Under the pieces are notes generated by a model. That model saw only the letters and a program-made list of their open reading frames with translations. It was not told the origin of the DNA and searched no databases. Both the position numbers and the translations under genes were made by a program. From Hydrogenovibrio kuenenii DSM 12350 (GTDB lineage Bacteria > Pseudomonadota > Gammaproteobacteria > Thiomicrospirales > Thiomicrospiraceae), in the NCBI RefSeq assembly GCF_000526715.1, contig NZ_JAGP01000001.1, positions 558,001-622,000 on the forward strand: a stretch of DNA of 64,000 nt, given 5' to 3'. The first letter of the stretch is position 1, and every line of letters begins with the position of its first letter. This document shows, piece after piece, positions 50,303 to 59,473 of the stretch.

Positions 50303-51208
50303 TTAGTCTTTTTGGATGAAAGAGACCATTTTCTCAACCGCATCCTCTCCCGCGAAATCACGGTAAAAGTGCGTGGCACCATCAATTACATCAAGATGAA
50401 TGTTTGCATGCTTTTGTAAAACAGGTTTCATTCTCTCAGGCAAATCTTTCACGACAGTATCATCCGTCCCTGCAAAAACCAAAACGGGTTTTTTGATCTT
50501 CGGCAGTAAATGAACCGTGTCCATATTCGGATTAAAATCATAGTAGCTTGCAAAACTAGCAGCTGTTACTTTGGCATCTTCACAATAGACTAAATCAGTA
50601 TGAGGCATCACTTCATTGCCTTTACCTGCTTTAACCAGTTTATCGGCTTTAGCGACTTCTTTGGTCAAGTCTTTGTGGAAACGTTGTTTATACTCAGCAA
50701 TTTCACTTTTCTTTGACCAAAGTTGCGGTGCAAATAGCACGACGTGTTTAATATTCGCATCTGCATTGTGTTCTGATGCATACCAAGCTGTTTGGTTGCC
50801 ACCGCGAGAGTGGCCAGCAAGCGTGATGTTGTGAACGCCTTGCTTTTCAAGCCACTTGACCCATGCTCCAATTTCTTTCATCGCATCAGTATGCTTATGA
50901 GTGTGGATTCGGTCACAGGAAATCATCGCGTTATCATGGCGATCATTCACATTGAAGCTTAAGTTGATAGTGAGGATGTTGATGCCTGAATCCGGCAAGT
51001 AGTTCTTTAGCGTGTTGGCTGTGCTGTAGTTATTATTCATCCATGTACCATGAGTGAAAAGTACCACACCATCTTTCAGAGTTTTACCATCAGCTAAAAG
51101 TAACTCTCCGTTCAAAGTTAATTCTCCAAACGGAATTTTAACTTCTTTAGCAAATGCCGAATGAGACAAACTAAACATTAATAGAAAAGCATATATTACC
51201 GTCTTCAT
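50303..51208 (-). CDS. Exported alpha/beta hydrolase
   Basis: A 301-residue secreted hydrolase. ATG 51208 is chosen because GAGGTG lies 4 bp upstream and a signal peptide follows (MKTVIYAFLLMFSLSHSAFA). It has the oxyanion region LFTHGTWMNNN, the nucleophile elbow LAGHSRGGNQTA (Ser), VFAGTDDTVV (Asp) and DGATHFYRDF (His). Substrate unknown; small ester or peptide likely. The 3' end has a broken duplicate at 48908. Confidence 0.85.
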   Translation of the reverse strand: MKTVIYAFLLMFSLSHSAFAKEVKIPFGELTLNGELLLADGKTLKDGVVLFTHGTWMNNNYSTANTLKNYLPDSGINILTINLSFNVNDRHDNAMISCDRIHTHKHTDAMKEIGAWVKWLEKQGVHNITLAGHSRGGNQTAWYASEHNADANIKHVVLFAPQLWSKKSEIAEYKQRFHKDLTKEVAKADKLVKAGKGNEVMPHTDLVYCEDAKVTAASFASYYDFNPNMDTVHLLPKIKKPVLVFAGTDDTVVKDLPERMKPVLQKHANIHLDVIDGATHFYRDFAGEDAVEKMVSFIQKD

Positions 51209-51275
51209 TGCACACCTCGTTGATAGGTTAATTACTTTAATCACTTTTGCAAGTGAAGCAAAAGTAGTAAAAGAT

Positions 51276-53720
51276 TTATACCTTAAATTTTAAAATAACA
51301 CTAGCTAATAAAGAGGCTTCTTGCTTAAGCTTCTGAGCTGTTTCTGAGGTAATTTCAACCACGGTTGCATTTTGTTGTGTATCTTGGTCAAGACTGCTGA
51401 CAGCAATATTAATCTGCTGTACGCCATCGGCCTGTTCTTTGGCAGAAGCATTTACTTGCTGAATGGTCTGACTCAAGGAATTAACGCCCTGACTGATTTG
51501 TTGTAACTCGGTTACCGAAGATTGCATTAACGCTTCACCCTTATCAACCTCTTCAGTTGTTTTTGTGATGAGGGTCGAAATTTCTTTTGCAGCATCAGCA
51601 GATTTTTGGGCTAGGCTACGGACTTCACCTGCTACAACTGCAAAGCCTCTTCCATGCTCACCTGCACGGGCAGCTTCAACGGCTGCATTCAGTGCTAGTA
51701 AATTGGTTTGGAAGGCAATTGAGTCAATCAATGCAACAATATTTGTAATATTGTGTGACATATTCTTGATTTCATTCATTGCTTTAGCCGTTTCGTTAAT
51801 AACCACCTCTCCCTGATTAGCTTGCTTATGTGCGACAGAAGCATTTTTGAAAGCATCTTCAGTGAGTTCAGTGGCATTTTGTACCGTTGCTGTGATTTGT
51901 TCTAATGCGGCCGCAGTTTCTTCTAAAGATGCCGCTTGTTGTTGTACGCGCTCAGAGAGCTGACTACTAGATTGACTGAGTTCAAGAGCATTTTGGTCTA
52001 CAGATAATGAAACCTGCTGGATTTGTTGAATAATCTGAGCCATTTCCTCAATACTTTTGTTGATAGAGTTTTTGAGGGTTTCATAAGAACCTTGATAGTT
52101 TCCTGAGACACGTTGTGTCAGATCACCTTCAGTTTGTGCGTACATCACTTGGTTGATTTCATCAAATGTTGATTGAATTTCGGAAATAGAAGAGTTGATG
52201 CTCTCGATTAAGCGTTTAATCATTCCTTTTGCTGATGGACAGTCGATATGTTGAGAGAAATCTCCTTTAACCAATCCGTCAATTGCCTTCATAGTTTGTG
52301 TAAAAGATTGATCAAGCGTTTCCATTGCCATATCGACTTTTTCTCTAAAAGATTGTGGCACGTCCTGGCTTAATCGGACATTGAATTCACCTTGTGTGAT
52401 AGCTGTCATCACTTTATCCAGTTCATTTGTCATCATGGAAACTGAACTTGTGGCTGTATTGGTTCCATGTTGTAGAGAAAGTAGATTTCCCTTGGTATTC
52501 TCTTCAATGGATTGGCTAAAGTCACCATTACTGACAGCAGATAACACTTGGTTTACTTCTTGGATGGTTTTTTCCATGCTCGCAAGTAAGTGGTTGTAAG
52601 TTTGTGCCAGTAAAGCAAATTCGTCTGAACCATTTATATTGGCTCGAATAGAGAAGTCTCCATCTTCCTCTACAGACTTCATTGAATTTAATAAGTTTTG
52701 CACTGCGCGTTGCACACTGACGATAATGAAGTACATCATGCTTAAAACAATCAATAGGCTAAGTATTATCGCCGCAGAAGCAAACCATACGGATTGTAAT
52801 GCAGAGTCGTAAAGGTTATCAGCCATTTGAGTACCATTTGTCAGTAAACTGGATTGGAAACCATCCATTTTTTCCAGTACGGACTTAATGATTTGCTGCC
52901 ATTCTTCAGCATTGGCGTCAATGTTAGTTGCGTTTAAGTTGTTTAGCGCTAGTGTCTCAAATTGATTCATGCTTTTAAATGCAGGCGAGCTTAACATTTG
53001 GGATAAGTTCGTCAGCTCAGCATGTGTAGCATATTGTTTAAATCCACTCAAATAAGCGGACTTTTTGAAGTAAGCTTGGTTGAACTTAAAGCCTAGTAAT
53101 TTAGTGAAATGGGCGCGAGATAAAACATTATTAAATACTGCACCTTCAACGCCAACAGTCTGTTTGGCGAACATAAAGTAATAAAGACTATTCAGTGAGG
53201 AAGATAGACCATGGTCAGGTGTGTTGTTGGCATAAATTGAAATAATTTTTAACAGTACACTATCCAGTTTTGAAAAAAACTTTCCGCCTTTCTTTGTTTT
53301 TAAGTTATCGATTAGTTCATATATGTTTGTCAAATTTTGGTAATTGGTCGCAATGGTCTTTTTTTGTTTTTCAATTTGTTTGAGCAGAGCAGGAGATTTA
53401 ATCTTTTGTGACACTTGGTTTAAAGATGTCATGAATTGACTATAGGCTTCATGCGATTTTTTTCGCTGAGAAACCAGTTCAGAGGCATATTTTTTTCCCT
53501 TTGAACCCATATAGCCTGCAGTATATGTTCTTTCAAGTTGTAAGCTTTTAATGAGTTTGTTGAGTACGAGTGTGTTGTTGAATAAGACTTGGCTTTCTTG
53601 GCTTTGTGTCAGTAGTTCTAGGTTTTTTGACAGATATTGCCCTGAGAAAAAAAGGCTGGTTGCTAAGGGGATAAAAGCCAATAGTAATAATTTGGACTTA
53701 ATCGTCAGTCTATTTAACAC
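51276..53720 (-). CDS. Methyl-accepting chemotaxis protein with NIT (nitrate/nitrite) sensor domain
   Basis: An 814-residue chemoreceptor from GTG 53720 (AAAGGAG upstream). Helix 1 lies at about residues 8-28. The periplasmic domain carries [26 protein letters not shown], the pattern of NIT domains that bind nitrate and nitrite. Helix 2 is at about 310-335. HAMP and several HAMP-like repeats follow ([29 protein letters not shown]), then [20 protein letters not shown]. It ends KFKV, so it lacks the CheR-binding pentapeptide found on the other two chemoreceptors here. Confidence 0.9.
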   Translation of the reverse strand: MLNRLTIKSKLLLLAFIPLATSLFFSGQYLSKNLELLTQSQESQVLFNNTLVLNKLIKSLQLERTYTAGYMGSKGKKYASELVSQRKKSHEAYSQFMTSLNQVSQKIKSPALLKQIEKQKKTIATNYQNLTNIYELIDNLKTKKGGKFFSKLDSVLLKIISIYANNTPDHGLSSSLNSLYYFMFAKQTVGVEGAVFNNVLSRAHFTKLLGFKFNQAYFKKSAYLSGFKQYATHAELTNLSQMLSSPAFKSMNQFETLALNNLNATNIDANAEEWQQIIKSVLEKMDGFQSSLLTNGTQMADNLYDSALQSVWFASAAIILSLLIVLSMMYFIIVSVQRAVQNLLNSMKSVEEDGDFSIRANINGSDEFALLAQTYNHLLASMEKTIQEVNQVLSAVSNGDFSQSIEENTKGNLLSLQHGTNTATSSVSMMTNELDKVMTAITQGEFNVRLSQDVPQSFREKVDMAMETLDQSFTQTMKAIDGLVKGDFSQHIDCPSAKGMIKRLIESINSSISEIQSTFDEINQVMYAQTEGDLTQRVSGNYQGSYETLKNSINKSIEEMAQIIQQIQQVSLSVDQNALELSQSSSQLSERVQQQAASLEETAAALEQITATVQNATELTEDAFKNASVAHKQANQGEVVINETAKAMNEIKNMSHNITNIVALIDSIAFQTNLLALNAAVEAARAGEHGRGFAVVAGEVRSLAQKSADAAKEISTLITKTTEEVDKGEALMQSSVTELQQISQGVNSLSQTIQQVNASAKEQADGVQQINIAVSSLDQDTQQNATVVEITSETAQKLKQEASLLASVILKFKV

Positions 53721-54077
53721 GTCGAACTCCTTTGAACGATATTTTGTATTTTTTATAATTTTTATCTGTAAATGATAATGGATATTGAGAGGGTTCTTGT
53801 TATTTCGTTTATCGTTTTATTTAATAAGTAGTGCGGAAAATTCTATAGAAAAAAAGGGAATATTTCGGCGGGTAAAAACGTTGGTAACTAGGAAGGTAGT
53901 AATATTTCGTACAGCCTTTTTTGATAAGCCGAGGTTTTATCTTATTGGGTTGTACGACCTTTTTAAACTACCTCTTTATTTCTTCCTATTCCTCTGCCTT
54001 TAGGTTACTCGATATTTGTTAAGGAAAAATTAAGTTTGGTTTAATTTTTCTTCTGTAAGTTTTAATAGAGAAAGAAC
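53721..54077. other. Intergenic region upstream of NIT chemoreceptor
   Basis: No convincing gene is seen in these 357 bp; a 72-codon open frame at 53785-54003 has no ribosome site or recognisable sequence. GAAAAATTAA (54024-54033) and TTAATTTTTC (54041-54050) form a perfect AT-only 10-bp stem with a 7-nt loop, placed after the photolyase gene on its strand but without a following T-run. Confidence 0.45.
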
Positions 54078-55526
54078 TTATTTAATTGCTTTTAAGCTTC
54101 CGACTCTATTTTTGTGTTCTTGTTGGCTTGCCGGCAAGTTAATAATGGGAGAAGGGTAGGTTTTCCCAAGAATGATATGCTTTTCCAAGCATTCATCCTT
54201 ATATTCCCATGGTTGATGAATGGCTTTGTTAGAGAGGGGCGCAACTTCCGGTAGCCAGTGGCGCAAGTATGTGCCATCAGCATCAAACTTTATACTTTGC
54301 CTCACAGGATTGAAGAGTCTGTAATAGGGGGCGGCATCCACACCACAACCAGCAACCCATTGCCAACCCATGGCATTGTTTGCAGGGTCAGCATCCAATA
54401 AAGTTTCATCAAACCATTTTTGACCAATCAACCAATGGAGATTAAGGTTTTTTGTTAAGAAGGATGCAACCAGCATACGAACTCTGTTATGCATTGTACC
54501 TGTTTCCCACAGCTCTCTCATACCCGCATCTATAATTGGTATACCTGTTAAACCTTGTTGCCAAGCTTTAATTGCGATGACACTTTCTTCGTCAGCTTCA
54601 TTATTCCAAGGCATTTGTATATATTTCGATTGAAAAGGTTGGGTTTGGGTGTGAGGAAACCAAAAAAGCAAATGTCTGGCAAACTCTTTCCATATCAGTT
54701 GGCGTAACCAAGCTTGAGAAACCTCCCTCTTATTGGGGAGCTCTAGTAAAAAACTTTGAGTTTCAAAATAAAGCTGCCTTGCAGGTAAGTGGCCAAAATG
54801 CAAATAAGGTGACAGTCTTGATGTGGCATCATGTGCAGGATAATCTCTTAGCTCGTTATATTCGCTTATTTTATGCAGTAGAAAATCATTAAAAATCTGC
54901 CAGGCTGGGGTCTCCCCAATTTGCCAGTGAGTTAGGAGTTTTTTAGCCCAAGCGGTTTGAGATATCTGTTTAAGATCTGCTGGTAGTGTCGCATGGATTT
55001 TAGGCGGCAGTAGCAACTTGCTAAGGTTGTTTTGTTGAGTTGTGTCTAAAGGTTCAAGGCGATGAATTTGCTTCATTAATGTTTTGTAGAAAGGCGTAAA
55101 CACCAAATAGGGTTTGCCCTGTAGGTTATGTATTTGGTCGGGTGCAAACCAGAACTCGGAAAAAGATGGTTTGAGTTTTACTTTGTTGCGTTGGCAGACT
55201 GACAAAGCAAGGTTTCGTTGGCTAGTGAATGGTTCTCCGACTTGAAAGCAATAGTAGACTTTTTGGATGTTTTCTTGGCGCAATAAAGTTTCAAATATGG
55301 TTTCAAAACTTCCTGATAATATCCATATATCAGCGCCTAGTTTTTGATAATCCGCTTTGAGTTGCTCTAGTGCCATAGTTAACCAAACTGTATTGGCATC
55401 ACCAATGGTTTGGGCTTTGTCGTGAAAGTAAGCGACGATGACTTCATCCGCTTCGCAGAGCGCATTTTGAAGCGACTCTAAGTAGTCGATGCGGAATTCA
55501 CGTTGTATCCAAACAAGAGCTTTCAT
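54078..55526 (-). CDS. phrB: Deoxyribodipyrimidine photolyase
   Basis: A 482-residue photolyase/cryptochrome. The N-terminal antenna domain has KALVWIQREFRIDYLESLQNAL, and the FAD domain has TSRLSPYLHFGHLPARQLY, WLRQLIWKEFARHLLFWFP, TGIPIIDAGMRELWETGTMHNRVRM and DADPANNAMGWQWVAGCGVDAAPYYRLFNP, all class I photolyase signatures. Repairs UV-induced pyrimidine dimers in light. A dispersed element copy falls inside the linker between domains. Confidence 0.92.
   Translation of the reverse strand: MKALVWIQREFRIDYLESLQNALCEADEVIVAYFHDKAQTIGDANTVWLTMALEQLKADYQKLGADIWILSGSFETIFETLLRQENIQKVYYCFQVGEPFTSQRNLALSVCQRNKVKLKPSFSEFWFAPDQIHNLQGKPYLVFTPFYKTLMKQIHRLEPLDTTQQNNLSKLLLPPKIHATLPADLKQISQTAWAKKLLTHWQIGETPAWQIFNDFLLHKISEYNELRDYPAHDATSRLSPYLHFGHLPARQLYFETQSFLLELPNKREVSQAWLRQLIWKEFARHLLFWFPHTQTQPFQSKYIQMPWNNEADEESVIAIKAWQQGLTGIPIIDAGMRELWETGTMHNRVRMLVASFLTKNLNLHWLIGQKWFDETLLDADPANNAMGWQWVAGCGVDAAPYYRLFNPVRQSIKFDADGTYLRHWLPEVAPLSNKAIHQPWEYKDECLEKHIILGKTYPSPIINLPASQQEHKNRVGSLKAIK
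54893..54911 (+). repeat. Dispersed element copy inside the photolyase gene
   Basis: AAAATCTGCCAGGCTGGGG on the plus strand; the gene is on the minus strand and reads it as T-P-A-W-Q-I-F. The frame differs from that used by the copy in the TudS/YbgA gene. Confidence 0.85.
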
Positions 55527-55613
55527 AGAAAATATAGTTTTTTAATTTCTTATGATAACATGTACTTAAATTCTTCCATAAATGCTGGGTATCAATATTT
55601 GAGCGCACCTGCT

Positions 55614-56501
55614 ATGCGAACTACTTTTCTACGTCTATTTTTAACAAGCCTATTTGTCTTGGTGCTTTCGTCTTGTTCGGCGCCGCCAGAAAAGCTAAGA
55701 ATTTCCGCAACCACTTGGGTTGGTTACTCTCCTTTATTCTATGCTAAAGCGAAAGGCTGGCTTGATCCTCTTAATATCAAATTACTGCATGTAGTTTCAC
55801 TTAGTGAAAATATGTACTTATATCAAGCGGGTAATGCCGATGCCTATGTTGGTACGCAGTATGAATACAATGTGATGCATAACAAAAAACCAAATTTAAC
55901 CGCCGTGATGATGTTTGACCGTTCAAACGGTGGTGACCTCATATTGAGTAATAGAACGATTGATGAACTGAAAGCGGCCACCCAACCTATTAAAGTCTAT
56001 TTGGAAATGGATTCCATTAATCGTACGTTGATAGATGACTTTATGGCCAAATATGGTTTAGAGAAGTCGCGCTTCAATTTTATTAATGAAGATCAAGCAA
56101 CCATTTCTACCGTTAAGCTTAAGCAAAATACAAGTCCGACAATGATCGTAACTTACACGCCATATAACCTTTCTTTAGAAAAGAAAGGGTTTAAAGAAAT
56201 TGCCTCTACCCGAGATAACTTGGATATATTTGTGGTTGATGCGCTCTTTACGACCAAGGACGTTTTGAACAAACATCGGAAACAATTCCAAGGATTAAAA
56301 AAGGCGGTTGCTCGTGCTGTAAAAGCTTTGCATGATAATCCGAATGAATTTTATCAGACCATTAAGCCTTATTTGCTGGAGTTAAGTTATCAAGATTTTG
56401 TAGCTTCACTTAAGGATATTGAATGGATTAATGATTCTTTGACGCGAGCATTAAAGCAGCGCTTAAAACAGTCGCATTACCCGATTGATCATTTATTGTG
56501 A
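55614..56501 (+). CDS. NMT1/SsuA-like substrate-binding lipoprotein
   Basis: A 295-residue periplasmic binding protein. ATG 55614 is chosen because it opens a signal peptide with lipobox LVLSSC; the ribosome site is weak and the frame remains open further upstream. The mature chain starts KLRISATTWVGYSPLFYAKAKGWLD, the NMT1/THI5-like fold used for nitrate, taurine, or pyrimidine ABC transporters. No ABC permease or ATPase follows. Instead its stop overlaps (TGTGAG) the start of a GGDEF-EAL membrane protein, so it probably presents ligand to that sensor, as NspS does for MbaA. Confidence 0.85.
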   Translation: MRTTFLRLFLTSLFVLVLSSCSAPPEKLRISATTWVGYSPLFYAKAKGWLDPLNIKLLHVVSLSENMYLYQAGNADAYVGTQYEYNVMHNKKPNLTAVMMFDRSNGGDLILSNRTIDELKAATQPIKVYLEMDSINRTLIDDFMAKYGLEKSRFNFINEDQATISTVKLKQNTSPTMIVTYTPYNLSLEKKGFKEIASTRDNLDIFVVDALFTTKDVLNKHRKQFQGLKKAVARAVKALHDNPNEFYQTIKPYLLELSYQDFVASLKDIEWINDSLTRALKQRLKQSHYPIDHLL

Positions 56502-57286
56502 GAAGTGTTGTGAAATTAAGGGCGCAAGTCAACATTAAACAATTTGTGGTTTTGATAGTAGTACTGATGTTGGTGGTGTTTTACACCGTATCCTATGACT
56601 ATTACTCGTCGCAAAGGGAACAAACCGCTAAAGCAATTTTAAAAAACCTTAAAGACGATATGTCTGAAATCAGTTATGTCTTGTCGAAAAACATAGAAAA
56701 TGAGGACGCTTTAAAAGGCGAACGAGCAATTCTTGATAGAGCAGCCGCCAATAATGATTTCGTTCAGTCAATTATGGTTTTTGATAACTCTAAACTGTTG
56801 ATGACAACAGATCCTAATCATCGAACATTACCTAATAATAATCTCAGTGTTTTTAATGCTGGAATGGAATTTTCATATAAATATTTGAACGATAGCAAAA
56901 GTTTTGAAGGGAAAATACGGTTTTATCAAAACGGTAATTTAAAACTTTTAAGATTGATATTCTTGCTCGATAAGAGTGAGATTTCACGTTATGTCACTTA
57001 TAACAAAAATAAATTTCTTCTCTATCATGGCGTTATCGGTACCTTACTTGCACTGATACTCTTTGCTATTTTGTTTGTTTTTATCTCTAGACCTTTAGAA
57101 AAACTTAAAGCGTATTTGACCGATGGAAAAAATATTGACCGTCCACTTCGTTTGTTTGAGTTGGATCTGATTCGAGCCAAAATGATAGAGGCATTTGAAC
57201 GTTTGGAAACAGAGCAGAAACAACTTTTCTGGTTGTCTAGAAAAGATGCATTAACAGGCTTGCCAAATCGTAATGCACTTAAATGA
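56498..57286 (+). CDS. Membrane sensor part of a GGDEF-EAL protein, ended by a frameshift
   Basis: A 262-residue frame starting at GTG 56498, 4 bp inside the binding-protein gene. Helix 1 is at about residues 14-34, the periplasmic domain runs to about 175, helix 2 is at about 178-200, then a HAMP-like SRPLEKLKAYLTDG. It ends within the GGDEF domain start, SRKDALTGLPNRNALK then stop. The normal continuation (LNEHLEKMIKE) is in the +1 frame from base 57282: removing one A of 57281-57283 restores a single frame through to 58541. Either a disabled gene, a sequence error or ribosome shifting. Confidence 0.85.
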   Translation: MRSVVKLRAQVNIKQFVVLIVVLMLVVFYTVSYDYYSSQREQTAKAILKNLKDDMSEISYVLSKNIENEDALKGERAILDRAAANNDFVQSIMVFDNSKLLMTTDPNHRTLPNNNLSVFNAGMEFSYKYLNDSKSFEGKIRFYQNGNLKLLRLIFLLDKSEISRYVTYNKNKFLLYHGVIGTLLALILFAILFVFISRPLEKLKAYLTDGKNIDRPLRLFELDLIRAKMIEAFERLETEQKQLFWLSRKDALTGLPNRNALK

Positions 57287-58541
57287 GCATTTAGAAAAAA
57301 TGATTAAGGAATCGGATCAAAAGCAAGAAGCATTTGCCTTTTTGTTTCTTGATTTGGATTTGTTTAAAACTGTCAATGATTCTCTTGGACACCACATAGG
57401 GGACGAGCTGCTGAAAAAAGTGGGTAGACTCCTTGAAAATAATTTAGAGGATGATGATTTTGTTGCTCGTGTTGGTGGTGATGAGTTTATCTTGCTATTG
57501 CATAACTATGATCATGCGTCTCATGTAATAGAAACCATTGAGCGTATGCAAAGTCAGCTGTCTCGTCCTTTCCAAATTCAAGAGCATACTATCAATATTT
57601 CTAGCAGTGTAGGTGTTGCGTTTTACCCGCATGATGGTAAGGACTTTATTCGACTCATGCAATGTTCAGATATTGCCATGTATGAGGCCAAAAAGAAGGG
57701 GCGAGCACAATACTATTTTTATACGGATGAATTGAATCAGCAGGTACAAAAAACTATCTCGCTTGAAAAGGAAATGAGTCAAGCTCTAAAAAATGGTCAT
57801 TTTGAACTTTATTATCAACCTAAAGTTGATATGCGTAGCAATCGAATCCTAGGCGCAGAAGCACTAATCCGGTGGATAAAACCTGATGGGACCTTGATTC
57901 CACCTATTGAATTTATCCCATTGGCAGAAGAAAATGGGTTTATTGTCGAGTTGGGCCAATGGATTCTAGAACAAGGGGTTAAACAACTCTATGATTGGCA
58001 GCAGCGTGGACTAGATATTAACCTATCAATCAATATTGCAACCAAGCAGTTGATTGCGGATAGTTTTGAGCAAGAGTTCAGGCACTTGTTACAAACTTAT
58101 CCAGTTGAGCCAAGCAAATTAGATATAGAAATCACAGAATACCTGTTTTTTGAACAGAGTCAGCAAAACTATCAGGTTTTAAAAAACATACAGACACTTG
58201 GTGTGACGGTTTCATTAGATGATTTCGGTACAGGGTATTCTTCATTGTCTTACCTTAAAAAATTCCCGATCAATTGCCTGAAGATCGATAAATCTTTTGT
58301 TGATGACTACAGCAGTAAACAGGGGGCTGTGTTTATTGAAACCATCGTTAAAATGGCCAAAAGCCTCAATATGACCGTTGTCGCCGAAGGCGTGGAAACT
58401 ATCAGTCAGCTAGAGTATTTAAAACAAGTTGGTTGTGATATTTATCAAGGGTACTACTGTTCTCGGCCTCTGCCTGAAACAGATTTTTATCATTTCTTGG
58501 ATGTGCATCATACAGAAACCAGTATTTCACAAGAAGCGTGA
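57273..58541 (+). CDS. GGDEF-EAL part of the same c-di-GMP protein
   Basis: A 422-residue frame overlapping the previous one by 14 bp. The GGDEF domain continues with FLFLDLDLFKTVNDSLGHHIGDELL and VARVGGDEFILLL (motif intact). The EAL domain has YYQPKVDMRSNRILGAEALIRW, INIATKQL, IEITEYLFF, LDDFGTGYSSLSYLKKF and KIDKSFV, all catalytic residues present. Both diguanylate cyclase and phosphodiesterase motifs are intact. Translation from its own ATG at 57273 would give a soluble protein missing the first strand of the GGDEF fold. Confidence 0.9.
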   Translation: MHLNEHLEKMIKESDQKQEAFAFLFLDLDLFKTVNDSLGHHIGDELLKKVGRLLENNLEDDDFVARVGGDEFILLLHNYDHASHVIETIERMQSQLSRPFQIQEHTINISSSVGVAFYPHDGKDFIRLMQCSDIAMYEAKKKGRAQYYFYTDELNQQVQKTISLEKEMSQALKNGHFELYYQPKVDMRSNRILGAEALIRWIKPDGTLIPPIEFIPLAEENGFIVELGQWILEQGVKQLYDWQQRGLDINLSINIATKQLIADSFEQEFRHLLQTYPVEPSKLDIEITEYLFFEQSQQNYQVLKNIQTLGVTVSLDDFGTGYSSLSYLKKFPINCLKIDKSFVDDYSSKQGAVFIETIVKMAKSLNMTVVAEGVETISQLEYLKQVGCDIYQGYYCSRPLPETDFYHFLDVHHTETSISQEA

Positions 58542-58704
58542 TGGTGCTTAAATACCTTGTTTTTATTGGTTTTTTGTTTTTCATTAAATGAAAAGCAAAC
58601 GACTTGAAGTTGTCTTTCAAAAGGTAGCTTTTAGGCGCTTTTAGACAGCTTGGTTTTTAACTCTTTGATCACATCATTAAATGTGATATTTTTGTTAAAA
58701 AGGG

Positions 58705-58732
58705 GTTGCAGAGAACGATATTTTCTCTATAA
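58705..58732 (+). promoter_or_regulatory. Sigma-70 promoter of the tRNA-Asn gene
   Basis: TTGCAG (58705-58710), 16 bp, then TATAAT (58727-58732). The leader of about 85 nt can form CTCAAC/GTTGAG, perhaps a processing stem. Confidence 0.75.
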
Positions 58733-58825
58733 TACGCTCCATCAAACGAAGAACTCAACGCCTAAGGGTAAGTTGAGAAACGACTTTCCAACCCCCTCTA
58801 AGGAAGTTGAAAAGCAAAAAGCTAT

Positions 58826-58901
58826 TCCCGATTAGTTCAGTTGGTAGAACACCGGACTGTTAATCCGTATGTCGCTGGTTCGAGTCCAGCATCGGGAGCC
58901 A
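58826..58901 (+). tRNA. tRNA-Asn (GTT)
   Basis: Acceptor stem TCCCGAT/ATCGGGA, D-loop AGTTCAGTTGGTAGAAC, anticodon loop CTGTTAA with GTT at 58859-58861, T-loop TTCGAGT, discriminator G and encoded CCA at 58899-58901. Confidence 0.96.
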
Positions 58902-58907
58902 CATTCT

Positions 58908-58956
58908 AAAGCCAGATATTTCAAACACTTACGAGTGAATGAAGTCTGGCTTTTTT
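58908..58956 (+). terminator. Terminator of tRNA-Asn
   Basis: AAAGCCAGA (58908-58916) pairs with TCTGGCTTT (from 58945), with an inner CACT/AGTG stem, followed by a run of T. Confidence 0.88.
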
Positions 58957-58991
58957 ATTGTTTCAAATTTTTAGTTGTAGTGCAAATTTCA

Positions 58992-59420
58992 CTATTTAGC
59001 TTTGAAAAAAATATCTTTTTGTACTGGATTGGTCACTAGGTCTGCAAGTGTGAATTGTTCAGCATATTCAAGATATTTACTTTGAGCCTGATCTAAGAAC
59101 TTTCTGAGTTCGCAGCTTTGGTTGATTCTACAAACTGGAACATCGCAGTTAACGGGCTTAAGTGTGACTTCCATTAATTCAATGACCTGCCTCAGGTTTA
59201 TCTCATTTTTATTTTTGCCTAGTTTGATTCCGCCAGTAGGGCCACGAACGGATTGGATGAACCCATGATTTACCAGTTTCTGAACCACTTTCATCAAATG
59301 ACTTTTTGAAATATCAAAGGTCTCGGATATGGCTTGTATGGTAGCCAGTTTTTCATCATTTTGTGAGCCGAGGTAAATCAGTACGCGGAAAGCGTAATCT
59401 GTCTGTTTGGTCAGTTGCAT
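58992..59420 (-). CDS. nsrR: Rrf2-family nitric oxide regulator NsrR (copy 1)
   Basis: A 142-residue winged-helix regulator: MQLTKQTDYAFRVLIYLGSQ, ISETFDISKSHLMKVVQKL, GFIQSVRGPTGGIKLG. The cluster-binding region NCDVPVCRINQSC has the C-x4-C-x5-C spacing of NsrR [4Fe-4S]/[2Fe-2S] proteins. Nitric oxide destroys the cluster and relieves repression. It is divergent from hmp with NsrR-type sites in between. Confidence 0.92.
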   Translation of the reverse strand: MQLTKQTDYAFRVLIYLGSQNDEKLATIQAISETFDISKSHLMKVVQKLVNHGFIQSVRGPTGGIKLGKNKNEINLRQVIELMEVTLKPVNCDVPVCRINQSCELRKFLDQAQSKYLEYAEQFTLADLVTNPVQKDIFFKAK

Positions 59421-59473
59421 GAAATAGTGCCGTCCTGAATTTAAACTTTTATTGTGTTTGACATTCTACATTA

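Noticed and set aside
53785-54003. A 72-codon open frame between the NIT receptor and photolyase genes
   Set aside because: It has no ribosome site and no recognisable composition; it is probably chance.
57281-57283. Programmed ribosomal frameshifting at the GGDEF break
   Set aside because: Three A residues are not a recognised slippery site and no downstream structure was evident; mutation or sequence error is simpler.
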